Below the pieces are notes generated by a model, which searched no databases, was not told the DNA's origin, and was given only the letters and a program-made list of their open reading frames with translations. Position numbers and translations under genes: made by a program. This document shows positions 43,019-51,375 of a stretch of DNA of 62,755 nucleotides, in pieces. Position 1 is the first letter of the stretch, and each line of letters starts with the position of its first letter. Source of the stretch: Pseudomonadota bacterium (GTDB lineage: Bacteria > Pseudomonadota > Gammaproteobacteria > Burkholderiales > Burkholderiaceae_E); the NCBI GenBank assembly GCA_963204785.1, contig CAUJHG010000069.1, forward strand, positions 1 through 62,755, read 5' to 3'.

Positions 43019-46000
43019 TCAGTCCCCTCGCATCAGCGCGAGCAGCTCCGCGGTGTCGGGCGGGGCGGCGGTTTCGGCGCCTTCCAGGATGCCGTCGGCC
43101 AGCGCGCGCTTGTCGTGGTGCAGCCGCGCGATGCGCTCCTCGATGCTGCCTTCGGTGACCAGCCGGTAGACCGTCACCGGGCGCGCCTGCCCGATCCGGT
43201 GCGCGCGACCGCTGGCCTGGTCCTCGGCGGCCGGGTTCCACCAGGGATCGACGATGATCACGTAGTCGGCCGCGGTCAGGTTCAGGCCGAAGCCGCCGGC
43301 CTTCAGGCTGATCAGGAACAGGTCGCCGTCGCCGCCCTGGAAGGCCACGATCCTGCGCGCGCGCTCGCCGGCGGGCGTGGCGCCGTCCAGGTACTGGCAG
43401 CGCAGCCCCTGTGCGTCGGCGGCCTCGCGCAGGAGCCCGAGGAAGTCCACGAACTGGCTGAACACCAGCGCCTTGTGCCCGTTGGCGACGATCTCCGCGG
43501 CCAGCTCCGCGAAGGCCGCGACCTTGGCGCCGACCAGGCCGAGCTCCGGGCTCACCAGCCGCGGGTCGCAGGCAGCGCGCCGCAACCGGGTCAGTTGCGC
43601 GAGCACGTGGAACTGCCCTTGCGCCGCAGCCGCGCCCTCGACGGCCTTCGTCGCCGCGGCCAGGGCTTCGCGTCGCAGCGACTCGTAGTGCGCCGCCTCC
43701 CGCGCCCCCGGCGTCACGGTCAGCGTCGTCTCGGTGCGCGGCGGCAGGTCGTCGAGCACCTGGGCCTTGGTCCGCCGCAGCACGAAGGGAGCGATCAGCC
43801 GGCGCAGCGTGCGCTGTGCGCGCAGGTCGCGCTCGCGCTCGATCGGCCGCACGAAACGCTGGGCGAACCGTTCGGCGCTGCCCAGCAGTCCGGGGTTCGT
43901 GAAGCCCATGATCGACCAGAGTTCGCCCAGGCGGTTCTCGATCGGCGTACCGGACAGCGCGATGCGCAGGTCGGCGGGCACCGCCATGATCGCCTGGGTG
44001 CGCTTGGCCGACGTGTTCTTGATCGACTGTGCTTCGTCCGCGACCAGGGTTGCCCACTGGCGTGCGGCGAAGCGTTCGGCGTTCAGCTGCAGCGTCGTGT
44101 ACGAGACGAGGACGACATCGGCGGCGGACATCGCGCCCAGGTCCAGCTCCTGCGTCCAGGCCTGCGCGCGCAGCGACGGCGCAAAGCGCCGCGCCTCGTC
44201 GAGCCAGTTCGGGCACACCGAGGTCGGGGCGACCACCAGCGCCGGGCCGAGGTCCGCGCGGGCCAGCAGCACTGCGAGCGACTGCAGCGTCTTGCCCAGG
44301 CCCATGTCGTCGGCGAGGCAGGCGCCGAAGCCCGCCGCCGCGCGCTGCATCATCCAGACGAAGCCCTCGCGCTGGTAGGGACGCAGCTCGGCCTGCAGGG
44401 TCGGCGGCAGGGCCGGCTCGAGCGTCATCGAGGCCTGCAGCGCGGCGAGCCGCCGGTCCAGCGCGCCGTCGCCCTCGACCGACGCGTCGGCCAGCGCGCC
44501 CTCGAGCCAGGCGGCCGTGGGTGCGGGCGCGCGCAGCCTGCCGCCGCGCGCGCGCTCGGTGACCGCCGCGAGGTCCTCGACCTGCTGGCGCAGCCGCTCC
44601 GACAGGGCGATCCAGCGCCCGTCGTCGAGCGGCACGTAACGGCTGCGGTGCCGGCCGATCAGCTCGATCAGCTGCGAGAGTTCGAGCACTTCGCGCTCGT
44701 CGATCCGCAGGCCGCCGGACAGCGCGAACCAGCCGCGGTCCTCGTCGACCTTCACGCGCAGTTGCCCGCTGGCGGCCGGCAGCACCTGGATCGGGCGTCC
44801 CTTGGGCCAGTCGACGCCGGCGATCGCGTCGAGCGTGTCGAGCCGCTCGACCAGCGCGAGCGCTTCGCGCGCCTCCGGGAGCTCCCACTCGGGCGGCGCG
44901 TCCGGGTCGGTCGGCGGATCCAGGAATGCGAAGGCCCCGAGCACTGCCGCCAGCGCCTCGCGCTCGTCGGCCAGCCTGCGTTCACAGGCGCGCAGCCGGC
45001 CGTCGATCGGCGCGAACAGGTCCGCGCGGCCCGCGCCCGGCGCGAGCCGCGGCCCGGTCGGCCCCAGCGGCGCGGCCACCAGCCGCAGCCGCAGCCCCGT
45101 GGCCAGCGGCGCGAGCTCCGCGCGCAGCCGCGGCTCGGCGTCGCTGCGCAGCGCGGCCTGCGCCGCGCCCGCCTTCATCCGGAAGTGCGTCGACAGCACG
45201 GGCAGCACAGCCTGCAGCTCGGGCAGCGCCTCGGCCGGCACCCGCAGCCCCGCTGCGGCCAGTTCGGCGACCCGGCGCTGTGCCGGGCTCATCCGGATCA
45301 GCCGCGCCGACCCGTCTCCGGTGCGCTCGACCATGATCGGCAGCGCCTGGCCGCCTTCGCCCTGGCGCAGCAGGGCCGTGAGGTCCGGCACGAACTCCAG
45401 CCGCCACGCGCCGCCTTCCTCGACCAGCCGGAGCTCGGGCGCTTCGTCGGTCACGGCCACCAGGAGATCCGGCGCATCCTGGAACGCGACCCGCGGATGC
45501 CCGGCCAGCGCCGTCGCCGCCTCGTCGAGATCCAGCACCAGGTGCTTCCCCCCGTAGCTGCGCAGCTCACGGATCGCCCTTGCGATCCGCGAATCCCACG
45601 GGTCCAGCGACCCGGTCTTCGCGAGCCGCGACAGCGCAATCGCCCTGGGCTTGCCCCAGCCGCGCGCGCCCCGCTTGCGCTCGGCCGGCGTGATCGAGCG
45701 CAGCCGTCCGTCGCCGTCGACCTCGATCAGCCAGACCAGCTGGGTCTCGCCCGCGCCGCTCGCCGGGTCCTGCGGCGCCGAGCTGCCGAGGGCCGCGATG
45801 GCCGACAGCGCCTCGCGCCAGCGCTCGCCGCCGCCGCTGGCGAAGAACGGCGTCGCCGGCGCCTCGCCGGCGAGCACGCGGTCGGCGGCCTCCACCTGCG
45901 CCAGCAGCCAGTCGAAGCCGCAGGCGGCCAGCCGCTCGCGCAGCTCCGCGCTGCTGCCGGGATCGGGGTGCGCGCCGGCGCCGGCGTGCGTCCAGGCCTG

Positions 46001-47137
46001 GAGCATCCGCCGCTCCACCGACTCGAGCGAGAGCACGATGCGCCCGCGATCCGGCGGCCGCAGGAAGTCCGCGCGCGCCGGGCGGTCGCCGAGCCGGATG
46101 TCGGCCGCGTGGACCCATGGACCCCAGGGCGCGTGCAGCTGCGGCTCGCGCGCGCCGGACTCCGCCGCGCAGAACTTGCGCGCGGCGACGATCCGGGCGG
46201 TGTCGCGGCTTGCGAACAGGCACATCGGGTAGAGCCAGACGAGATTGCCGGGCAGCAAGCCCTTGCGCAGGCCCGTCGACTTGCGCAGCGCGGCGAGCGT
46301 CGCCTCGAACCCGGCGATCGCCTCCTCCCAGCGCCCGCGCACCGCGTCGGCTGCGGCGCGCACCACGCCAAGCTGGTCACCCCTCAGCGCGGCGATGGTC
46401 GCGAGGGCGGCCTGCGGCTCGCCGCGCACGATCTGCGTCTCGGCGACCATCGCCCGCAGCACCAGTGCATCCGGCCCGCTGCCGCGCGCCTCCATGCCGT
46501 CGCGCGCCGCCAGGAACACCGGGACCGTGGTGGGATCGAGCGCCAGCATCCCATACGAGAGCGTGGTGCTCATCAGTTGCGAAGAGACCACCGGGTCGGC
46601 GCCTGCGATCAGCTCCGGGTCGAAACCCTCGAGCATCAGCGTCCGGGTGACCAGCTCCCAGTCGAACCGGGCATCGGCGAAGCGCTCGAGCGCCTGCCAC
46701 GCGGCCAGCGGCTCGCCGCCGTAGAACAGCATCCGTGCAGCGGTCGCCACCGGCGCCGAGCTGCTGAGCCATCCATGCCGATCGCCGAGCCGCACGCCGT
46801 CGACCTCGAGCACGGCGCTGCGCCATTGCGGATGGTCGGGCAGCCGCAGCGCCTGGCGCGCGAGTGCAACCCGGTGCGGGTCGGCGCAGCGCCAGCCGCC
46901 CACGTCGTGCACCACGAGAGCGCGCTCGGCCAGTGCCTTCAGCGCCGCGTCGAGATCGGTCTTGTTGAACTGGCGTCCGGTGGGCATTCTCGCCCCCGCG
47001 GCGCGCAGCACGCCAAGCAGCCAGTTGCTGTGCCTGGGACCCCACGCGAGCGCGAGTGCGCGCAGCGCCGGCGACATGGGGTCCTGGGAGCTGGGTTCGG
47101 GGACTTCGTCCGGATCGAAGAGGTCGTAGCTCGGCAT
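43019..47137 (-). CDS. Large SNF2-family DEAD/DEAH helicase
   Basis: This is a 1372-residue protein with a C-terminal SNF2 motor of about 450 residues. Walker A is DDMGLGKTLQSLAVLLA (about 940), followed by VVAPTSVCPNW, the Walker B DEAQSIKN, ALSGTPIENRLGELWSIM, FVLRRTKAQVL and, in the second RecA lobe, ALVFSQFVDFLG, SLKAGGFGLNLTAADYVI and the motif VI-type GRAHRIGQ. The first 900 residues are Ala/Leu/Arg-rich, apparently helical repeats with no domain I recognise. The motor translocates on duplex DNA or remodels nucleoprotein; the target is unknown. It is transcribed alone, convergent with acetoacetate-CoA ligase and divergent from another CoA ligase across 217 bases. Confidence 0.88.
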   Translation of the reverse strand: MPSYDLFDPDEVPEPSSQDPMSPALRALALAWGPRHSNWLLGVLRAAGARMPTGRQFNKTDLDAALKALAERALVVHDVGGWRCADPHRVALARQALRLPDHPQWRSAVLEVDGVRLGDRHGWLSSSAPVATAARMLFYGGEPLAAWQALERFADARFDWELVTRTLMLEGFDPELIAGADPVVSSQLMSTTLSYGMLALDPTTVPVFLAARDGMEARGSGPDALVLRAMVAETQIVRGEPQAALATIAALRGDQLGVVRAAADAVRGRWEEAIAGFEATLAALRKSTGLRKGLLPGNLVWLYPMCLFASRDTARIVAARKFCAAESGAREPQLHAPWGPWVHAADIRLGDRPARADFLRPPDRGRIVLSLESVERRMLQAWTHAGAGAHPDPGSSAELRERLAACGFDWLLAQVEAADRVLAGEAPATPFFASGGGERWREALSAIAALGSSAPQDPASGAGETQLVWLIEVDGDGRLRSITPAERKRGARGWGKPRAIALSRLAKTGSLDPWDSRIARAIRELRSYGGKHLVLDLDEAATALAGHPRVAFQDAPDLLVAVTDEAPELRLVEEGGAWRLEFVPDLTALLRQGEGGQALPIMVERTGDGSARLIRMSPAQRRVAELAAAGLRVPAEALPELQAVLPVLSTHFRMKAGAAQAALRSDAEPRLRAELAPLATGLRLRLVAAPLGPTGPRLAPGAGRADLFAPIDGRLRACERRLADEREALAAVLGAFAFLDPPTDPDAPPEWELPEAREALALVERLDTLDAIAGVDWPKGRPIQVLPAASGQLRVKVDEDRGWFALSGGLRIDEREVLELSQLIELIGRHRSRYVPLDDGRWIALSERLRQQVEDLAAVTERARGGRLRAPAPTAAWLEGALADASVEGDGALDRRLAALQASMTLEPALPPTLQAELRPYQREGFVWMMQRAAAGFGACLADDMGLGKTLQSLAVLLARADLGPALVVAPTSVCPNWLDEARRFAPSLRAQAWTQELDLGAMSAADVVLVSYTTLQLNAERFAARQWATLVADEAQSIKNTSAKRTQAIMAVPADLRIALSGTPIENRLGELWSIMGFTNPGLLGSAERFAQRFVRPIERERDLRAQRTLRRLIAPFVLRRTKAQVLDDLPPRTETTLTVTPGAREAAHYESLRREALAAATKAVEGAAAAQGQFHVLAQLTRLRRAACDPRLVSPELGLVGAKVAAFAELAAEIVANGHKALVFSQFVDFLGLLREAADAQGLRCQYLDGATPAGERARRIVAFQGGDGDLFLISLKAGGFGLNLTAADYVIIVDPWWNPAAEDQASGRAHRIGQARPVTVYRLVTEGSIEERIARLHHDKRALADGILEGAETAAPPDTAELLALMRGD

Positions 47138-47354
47138 CGTGGCGGGATTCTATCGGGGCGAGCGGGCGAGCAGGAGGAGGCTGGCCCTGCATGCACCGCT
47201 GCGGCTGCGCTGGTGCGCCATCCGGTCGCGCAGGCAGCCGATGGGCGCGCCGCGATCGATGGCCATCGGGAATTCGGAAAACCCCCGGACGCCGCGCCTC
47301 GCCACCGCGGCAGCGGCCATCGCACAATGCCCGCGATCCACGAGGACCTCGACC

Positions 47355-48914
47355 ATGCACATCACCGACCTGTTCTTCCGCGGCTACCGTAACCACCCGG
47401 AGCGCCTGGCGCTCAGCGGCGACGGCGGCGACTTCAGCTACCGCCAGGCCTGGGGCATGAGCAACCGCATCGCGCGCCGGCTGCGCGACGCCGGCTTCGG
47501 TCCCGGCGACCGCTTCGCGGTGCTCAGCCCGAACTCCAGCCGCGCCTTCCTGGCGATGCTGGGCGGCATGCGCGCCGGCGTGGCCTGGTGCAACCTGAAC
47601 ATGAAGGCGGCGCTGCCCGACATCCTGCACATCCTCGCCGCCGGCAAGTGCGACATGCTCTTCTTCGACCAGTCCGCCGCGCCGATGCTGGCCGAGATCC
47701 GCAAGGCGGTGCCCACGCTGCGCGAGACCGTGTGCATCGGCGGCGCCGACGCTTCCGCCCCCACGCTCGAGGCCTGGCTGGACGGCGTGGACGACGCCCC
47801 GCTGGACTTCCGCATCCCCGAGACCACGCAGGGCTTCCAGGGCGCCACCGGCGGCACCACCGGCCGCTCCAAGCTCACCGTGGGCTCCAACCGCTTCATG
47901 CTGACCAGCGTGATGGCCTGGGCGACCTGCCTGCACTTCGACGAGCCGCCGGTGAACCTCGCGGTGGCGCCGATCACGCACGCCGGCGGCTTCGTCGCGC
48001 TGGGCATGGGGCAGTTCAGCGGCACCACGATCATGATGGGCGCGCCCGACGTGGGCGAGATGATCGAGCTGATCGAGCGCAGGCGTGTCAGCGTCCTGTT
48101 TCTGCCGCCCACGCTGATCTACATGCTGCTGGCGCACCCGAAGGCAGCCACCGCGGACTTCTCCTCGCTGCGCTACCTGATCGCCGCGGCCTCGCCGTTC
48201 GCGCCGGAGAAGATCGTCGAGGCGGTGCGCCGGCTCGGTCCCGTGGTCTGCCAGGCCTACGGGCAGACCGAGTCCGGCTTCCCCACCACCTTCATGTCGC
48301 CGCACGAGATGGCGCAGGCCGTGGCCGACCCCGCGAAGCGGCACCTGCTGCTGTCCTGCGGGCGCACCACGGTCACGGTGGAGGCGATGGAGATCATGGA
48401 CGAGGACGGCCGCATCCTCGGGCCCGGCGAGACCGGCGAAGTGGTGCTGCGCGGCCCCACGCTGATGGATCGCTACCTGGACGACGAGGAGGCCACTGCC
48501 GAGATCCAGAGGTACGGCTGGCATCACACCGGCGACATCGGCCGGCGCGACGAGGACGGCTACTTCTACATCACCGACCGCAAGCGTGACCTGATCATCT
48601 CCGGCGGCTTCAACGTCTTCCCCTTCGAGGTCGAGAGCGCGCTGATGAAGCACCCGGCCGTGCAGGACTGCGCGGTGATCGGCGTGCCCGACCAGAAGTG
48701 GGGCGAGGCAGTGAAGGCCTGCGTGCAGCTCAAGCCCGGAATGAAGGCCGGAGCCGAGGAACTGATCGGGCACGCCAGGGCGCTGATCGGTTCGATGAAG
48801 GCGCCCAAGTCGGTGGACTTCGTCGAGAACCTGCCGCGCAGCCCGGTGGGCAAGGTGCTCAAGCGCGAGCTGCGCGTGCCCTACTGGGAGGACAAGCAGC
48901 GCAGCGTGGCCTGA
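47355..48914 (+). CDS. AMP-binding acyl-CoA synthetase
   Basis: This is a 519-residue adenylate-forming enzyme. The ATP loop is atypical: QGATGGTTGRSKLTVG replaces the usual SSGTTGxPKG, although Gly, Thr and Lys are kept. Later motifs are normal: QAYGQTESGFP (A5), GEVVLRGPTLMDRYL, GWHHTGDIGRRDEDGYFYI (A7), ITDRKRDLIISGGFNVFPFEVE (A8), and a C-terminal catalytic Lys in LPRSPVGKVLKRELR. The substrate is probably a medium or aromatic acid. The start is the ATG at 47355. An MFS transporter gene follows within 18 bases and may import the acid, an inference from gene order. Confidence 0.88.
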   Translation: MHITDLFFRGYRNHPERLALSGDGGDFSYRQAWGMSNRIARRLRDAGFGPGDRFAVLSPNSSRAFLAMLGGMRAGVAWCNLNMKAALPDILHILAAGKCDMLFFDQSAAPMLAEIRKAVPTLRETVCIGGADASAPTLEAWLDGVDDAPLDFRIPETTQGFQGATGGTTGRSKLTVGSNRFMLTSVMAWATCLHFDEPPVNLAVAPITHAGGFVALGMGQFSGTTIMMGAPDVGEMIELIERRRVSVLFLPPTLIYMLLAHPKAATADFSSLRYLIAAASPFAPEKIVEAVRRLGPVVCQAYGQTESGFPTTFMSPHEMAQAVADPAKRHLLLSCGRTTVTVEAMEIMDEDGRILGPGETGEVVLRGPTLMDRYLDDEEATAEIQRYGWHHTGDIGRRDEDGYFYITDRKRDLIISGGFNVFPFEVESALMKHPAVQDCAVIGVPDQKWGEAVKACVQLKPGMKAGAEELIGHARALIGSMKAPKSVDFVENLPRSPVGKVLKRELRVPYWEDKQRSVA

Positions 48915-48931
48915 GAGCGGAGCGCACGGGC

Positions 48932-50206
48932 GTGCCGGATCACCTCGGGAGCCCTGGAGGCGCCGCGGGACGGATCTTCCACGGCTGGAAGGTGGTCGCC
49001 GCGTGCTTCTGCATCGCGGTCGTGTCCTGGTCGCTGGGGCTGTACGGCGCCAGCGTCTTCCTCGAGGCGGTCACCGCGGCCCACGGCTGGCCGATCGCCG
49101 GCGTGTCCACGGCGATCACCGTCTACTACCTGGTCAGCGCCGTGCTGCAGCGCTCGGTCGGGCGCAGCTTCGACCGCTTCGGCGCGCGCCCGGTGATGAC
49201 CGTGGGCGCGCTGTCGATGGGCGCGGGCACCGCGCTGATCGGCCAGGCGAGCGCGCCCTGGCAGCTGTACCCGTGCTTCGTGCTGGTGGGCGTCGGCTGG
49301 GCCACGCTGTCGGTCACCGGCCTGTCGGCGACGATCGCACCCTGGTTCGAGCGCCACCAGGGCCGCTCGATCGCGCTGGCCACGATGGGCGCGAGCGTCG
49401 CCGGCATCGCCGGCGTGCCGCTGCTGCTGTTCACCCTCGGCGCGCTGGGCCTGCCGCGCGGACTGGCCGTGGTGGGCGCGGTCGCAGTGCTGCTGGTGCT
49501 GCCGCTGGTCTGGGGCGTGCTGCGCCACCGCGGGCCCGATGCGCTGGGTCTGGCGCGCGACGGCGACGCCGCGCCTGCCGACGGCGCCGCACACCAGCCG
49601 CCACCCGCACCGCTGGCCGCCTCGGTCGCCCGACCCGGCTGGCTGCTGTGGAGCGCCGCTGCCGGCTTCGCGCTCGGGCTCAACGTGCAGATCGGCTTCG
49701 TCACGCATCACGTCGCGCTGGGCGCGGCCTCGCTCGGCCTGACCGGCGCCGGCCTGCTGGTCAGCGCCACCGGCGCGGCGGCGTTTGCCGGGCGGATGCT
49801 GCTCGCACGCATCGTCGACCGCGTCGAACCGCGCAGCACCGCCACCGGCCTGCTGCTGACGCAGGCGGCGGCGCTGCTGGCGATCGCCGCGCTGCCGGGC
49901 ACCCCGGCGCTGATCGGCGCGAGCCTGGTCTACGGGTTCTGCATGGGACAGGTCACCACACTGGGGCCGATCGTGGTGCGGCGCGAGTTCGGCGCGGCGG
50001 CCTTCGGCGCGACCTACGGCTCGGCGGCCACCGCGATCCAGCTCACCTCGGCCTTCGGCCCGGCGCTGCTGGGCTGGCTGCGCGACGGGTTCGGCGGGTA
50101 TGGGCCGGGGCTGGCGGTGGCGGCGGGGATCACGATGGCTGGGGCAAGCGCCTTGTTCGCGGGGCGCGCGTTTGCGCGGCGGACCATCGCCTGCGGCGAT
50201 GGCTAG
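48932..50206 (+). CDS. MFS transporter
   Basis: This is a 424-residue permease with about 12 transmembrane segments beginning GWKVVAACFCIAVVSWSLGLY, the usual start of the monocarboxylate/oxalate-formate-like MFS branch. The helix 2-3 loop is RSVGRSFDRFGARPVMTVG, a clear MFS signature (GRxxDRxGxR). The GTG at 48932 is preceded by GGAG and lies 17 bases after the CoA ligase stop. The stop is followed by a short, less GC-rich spacer with the promoter region of the toxin-antitoxin genes. It probably imports the organic acid activated by the upstream ligase. Confidence 0.87.
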   Translation: MPDHLGSPGGAAGRIFHGWKVVAACFCIAVVSWSLGLYGASVFLEAVTAAHGWPIAGVSTAITVYYLVSAVLQRSVGRSFDRFGARPVMTVGALSMGAGTALIGQASAPWQLYPCFVLVGVGWATLSVTGLSATIAPWFERHQGRSIALATMGASVAGIAGVPLLLFTLGALGLPRGLAVVGAVAVLLVLPLVWGVLRHRGPDALGLARDGDAAPADGAAHQPPPAPLAASVARPGWLLWSAAAGFALGLNVQIGFVTHHVALGAASLGLTGAGLLVSATGAAAFAGRMLLARIVDRVEPRSTATGLLLTQAAALLAIAALPGTPALIGASLVYGFCMGQVTTLGPIVVRREFGAAAFGATYGSAATAIQLTSAFGPALLGWLRDGFGGYGPGLAVAAGITMAGASALFAGRAFARRTIACGDG

Positions 50207-50220
50207 TCGCGCCAAAGGCT

Positions 50221-50282
50221 TTGGCGTTGTTCGTCATTTGTACTAACATAATGTCACTTGATCGAACAGACGAGACGCCGAC
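50221..50282 (+). promoter_or_regulatory. AT-richer promoter/operator region of the toxin-antitoxin operon
   Basis: This short stretch stands out as AT-rich in a GC-rich window. It contains a -10-like CATAAT (50247-50252), with TTGTTC at 50227 (spacing 14) or TTGGCG at 50221 (spacing 20) as imperfect -35 candidates. It also has an inverted repeat GTTCG (50229-50233) / CGAAC (50263-50267) and a central TGT-ACTA-ACA dyad overlapping the -10. Ribbon-helix-helix antitoxins bind such sites to repress their own operon, so autoregulation is likely but unproven. Confidence 0.45.
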
Positions 50283-50576
50283 ATGACTGCCAACGCCTCC
50301 TCGTCCGCGACCCGGTCCGCCCGTCTCGGCTTGCGCGCCACGCCGGAACAGGAGGCCGTGCTGCGCCGCGCCGCCGTGGTGGCGCACAAGTCGCTGACCG
50401 ACTTCATCCTCGACAGCGCCTGCCTCGCTGCCGAGCAGACGCTGCTGGACCAGCGGCTGTTCATGGTCTCGGGCAGCCAGTCCCAGGCCCTGATGGACCT
50501 GCTGGAGCGGCCCGAGCAGGCCAACGAGGGTTTGCGTGAGCTGTTCGCGCGCAGGGCTCCCTGGGATGCGAAGTGA
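50283..50576 (+). CDS. DUF1778 (TacA-like) antitoxin
   Basis: This is a 97-residue antitoxin with an N-terminal ribbon-helix-helix DNA-binding domain (about 10-55). The family pattern is SARLGLRATPEQEAVLRRAAVVAHKSLTDFILDSACLAAEQ, recognisable in ARLGLRATPEQEAVLRRAA and SLTDFILDSA. The C-terminal part (about 60-97, QSQALMDLLERPEQANEGLR) would wrap and neutralise the toxin. The stop overlaps the GNAT toxin start (GTGA). It should act as an antidote and repressor. Confidence 0.9.
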   Translation: MTANASSSATRSARLGLRATPEQEAVLRRAAVVAHKSLTDFILDSACLAAEQTLLDQRLFMVSGSQSQALMDLLERPEQANEGLRELFARRAPWDAK

Positions 50577-51073
50577 CGCCGCGCGTGCCGGAGCCCCTGG
50601 CTGCGCTGCATCGGATCGAAGGTTTCGACTGCGGCAAGCCGGCGCTGAACGACTGGCTGCTGCGCCACGCCCGCCAGGCGCAGGGCAGCGGCTCGGCCAA
50701 GACCTTCGTCGTTGCCGACGCGCATGAGCGCGTGGCGGGCTACTTTGGCCTGACCGTCGGCCAGGTCGACACCCTGGAGGCGCCCGAGCGCATCCGCAAG
50801 GGGATGGGGCAGTACCCGCTGCCGGTCGTGATCCTGGCGAGGCTCGCCGTATCGATCGACGACCAGGGGCGAGGCATCGGTGTCGGGATGCTGCAGGACG
50901 CAATCCGCCGCACGCTGGTGATCGCCGAGCAGGCCGGTGTGCGGGCGATGCTGACCCACCCCATCGACGACGAGGCAGCGCGCTTCTACACCCGGTTCGG
51001 CTTCATCGCGTCTCCCCTGCGCGAGCAGCAGCTTCTCCTGCTGCTGAAGGATGCGAGGAAGTACGGGCGATGA
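50573..51073 (+). CDS. GNAT-family acetyltransferase toxin (TacT-like)
   Basis: This is a 166-residue Gcn5-related acetyltransferase. Toxins of this group acetylate the amino group of charged tRNAs and block translation. Landmarks are FDCGKPALNDWLLRHARQAQ, VAGYFGLTVGQV, the acetyl-CoA loop LAVSIDDQGRGIGVGML (Gln-Gly-Arg-Gly-Ile-Gly at about 98-103) and EAARFYTRFGF with the catalytic-type Tyr (about 139). The start is a GTG overlapping the antitoxin stop. The stop in turn overlaps the start of the short DUF1810 gene (ATGA), giving a three-gene coupled unit. Confidence 0.92.
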   Translation: MTPRVPEPLAALHRIEGFDCGKPALNDWLLRHARQAQGSGSAKTFVVADAHERVAGYFGLTVGQVDTLEAPERIRKGMGQYPLPVVILARLAVSIDDQGRGIGVGMLQDAIRRTLVIAEQAGVRAMLTHPIDDEAARFYTRFGFIASPLREQQLLLLLKDARKYGR

Positions 51074-51303
51074 GTCGGCCTCCGGCAAACCTGCAACGCT
51101 TCCTCGACGCCCAGGCCCCGGTGATCCGCACCGCGATGGCCGAACTCGCCGCCGGCGAGAAACGCACGCACTGGATGTGGTTCGTGTTCCCGCAGCTCGC
51201 GGCGCCGGAGGAAACGCTGTTCGGCGAGGCGCTGGCGGCGTTCCATGGCGGGCAGCCGGATGCGGCGACGGTGGAGCTGGCGGGCGAGCGCCCGGCGCAC
51301 TGA
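51070..51303 (+). CDS. Internally deleted DUF1810 protein
   Basis: This is a 77-residue open frame. Its first 46 residues match the N-terminus of DUF1810 proteins (NLQRFLDAQAPVIRTAMAEL, then KRTHWMWFVFPQLA). Directly after it comes what is normally the C-terminus (APEETLFGEALAAFHGGQPD, then AATVELAG). Full-length members have about 140 residues, so roughly 70 central residues are missing without loss of frame. Function of the family is unknown. It may be a decayed gene or a functional mini-protein. It is coupled to the GNAT toxin by ATGA. Confidence 0.75.
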   Translation: MSRPPANLQRFLDAQAPVIRTAMAELAAGEKRTHWMWFVFPQLAAPEETLFGEALAAFHGGQPDAATVELAGERPAH

Positions 51304-51375
51304 CGAGCTGCGGCGACCGCGTCGGGCAGGCAGGCGCGTCGCCCGTCGCGGGCCCGCTGCGGCATTGCCAGTCGC

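Noticed and set aside
43019-47137. SNF2 helicase as part of a DISARM-type or other defence system
   Set aside because: No methyltransferase, nuclease or DUF1998 partner is adjacent; the neighbours are metabolic.
40940-47392. A very long rightward open frame (over 2000 codons) crossing two genes
   Set aside because: It is antisense to the SNF2 gene and out of frame with acetoacetate-CoA ligase. Its composition (Arg/Ala/His/Gln-rich, no domains) is the usual shadow of high-GC coding sequence.
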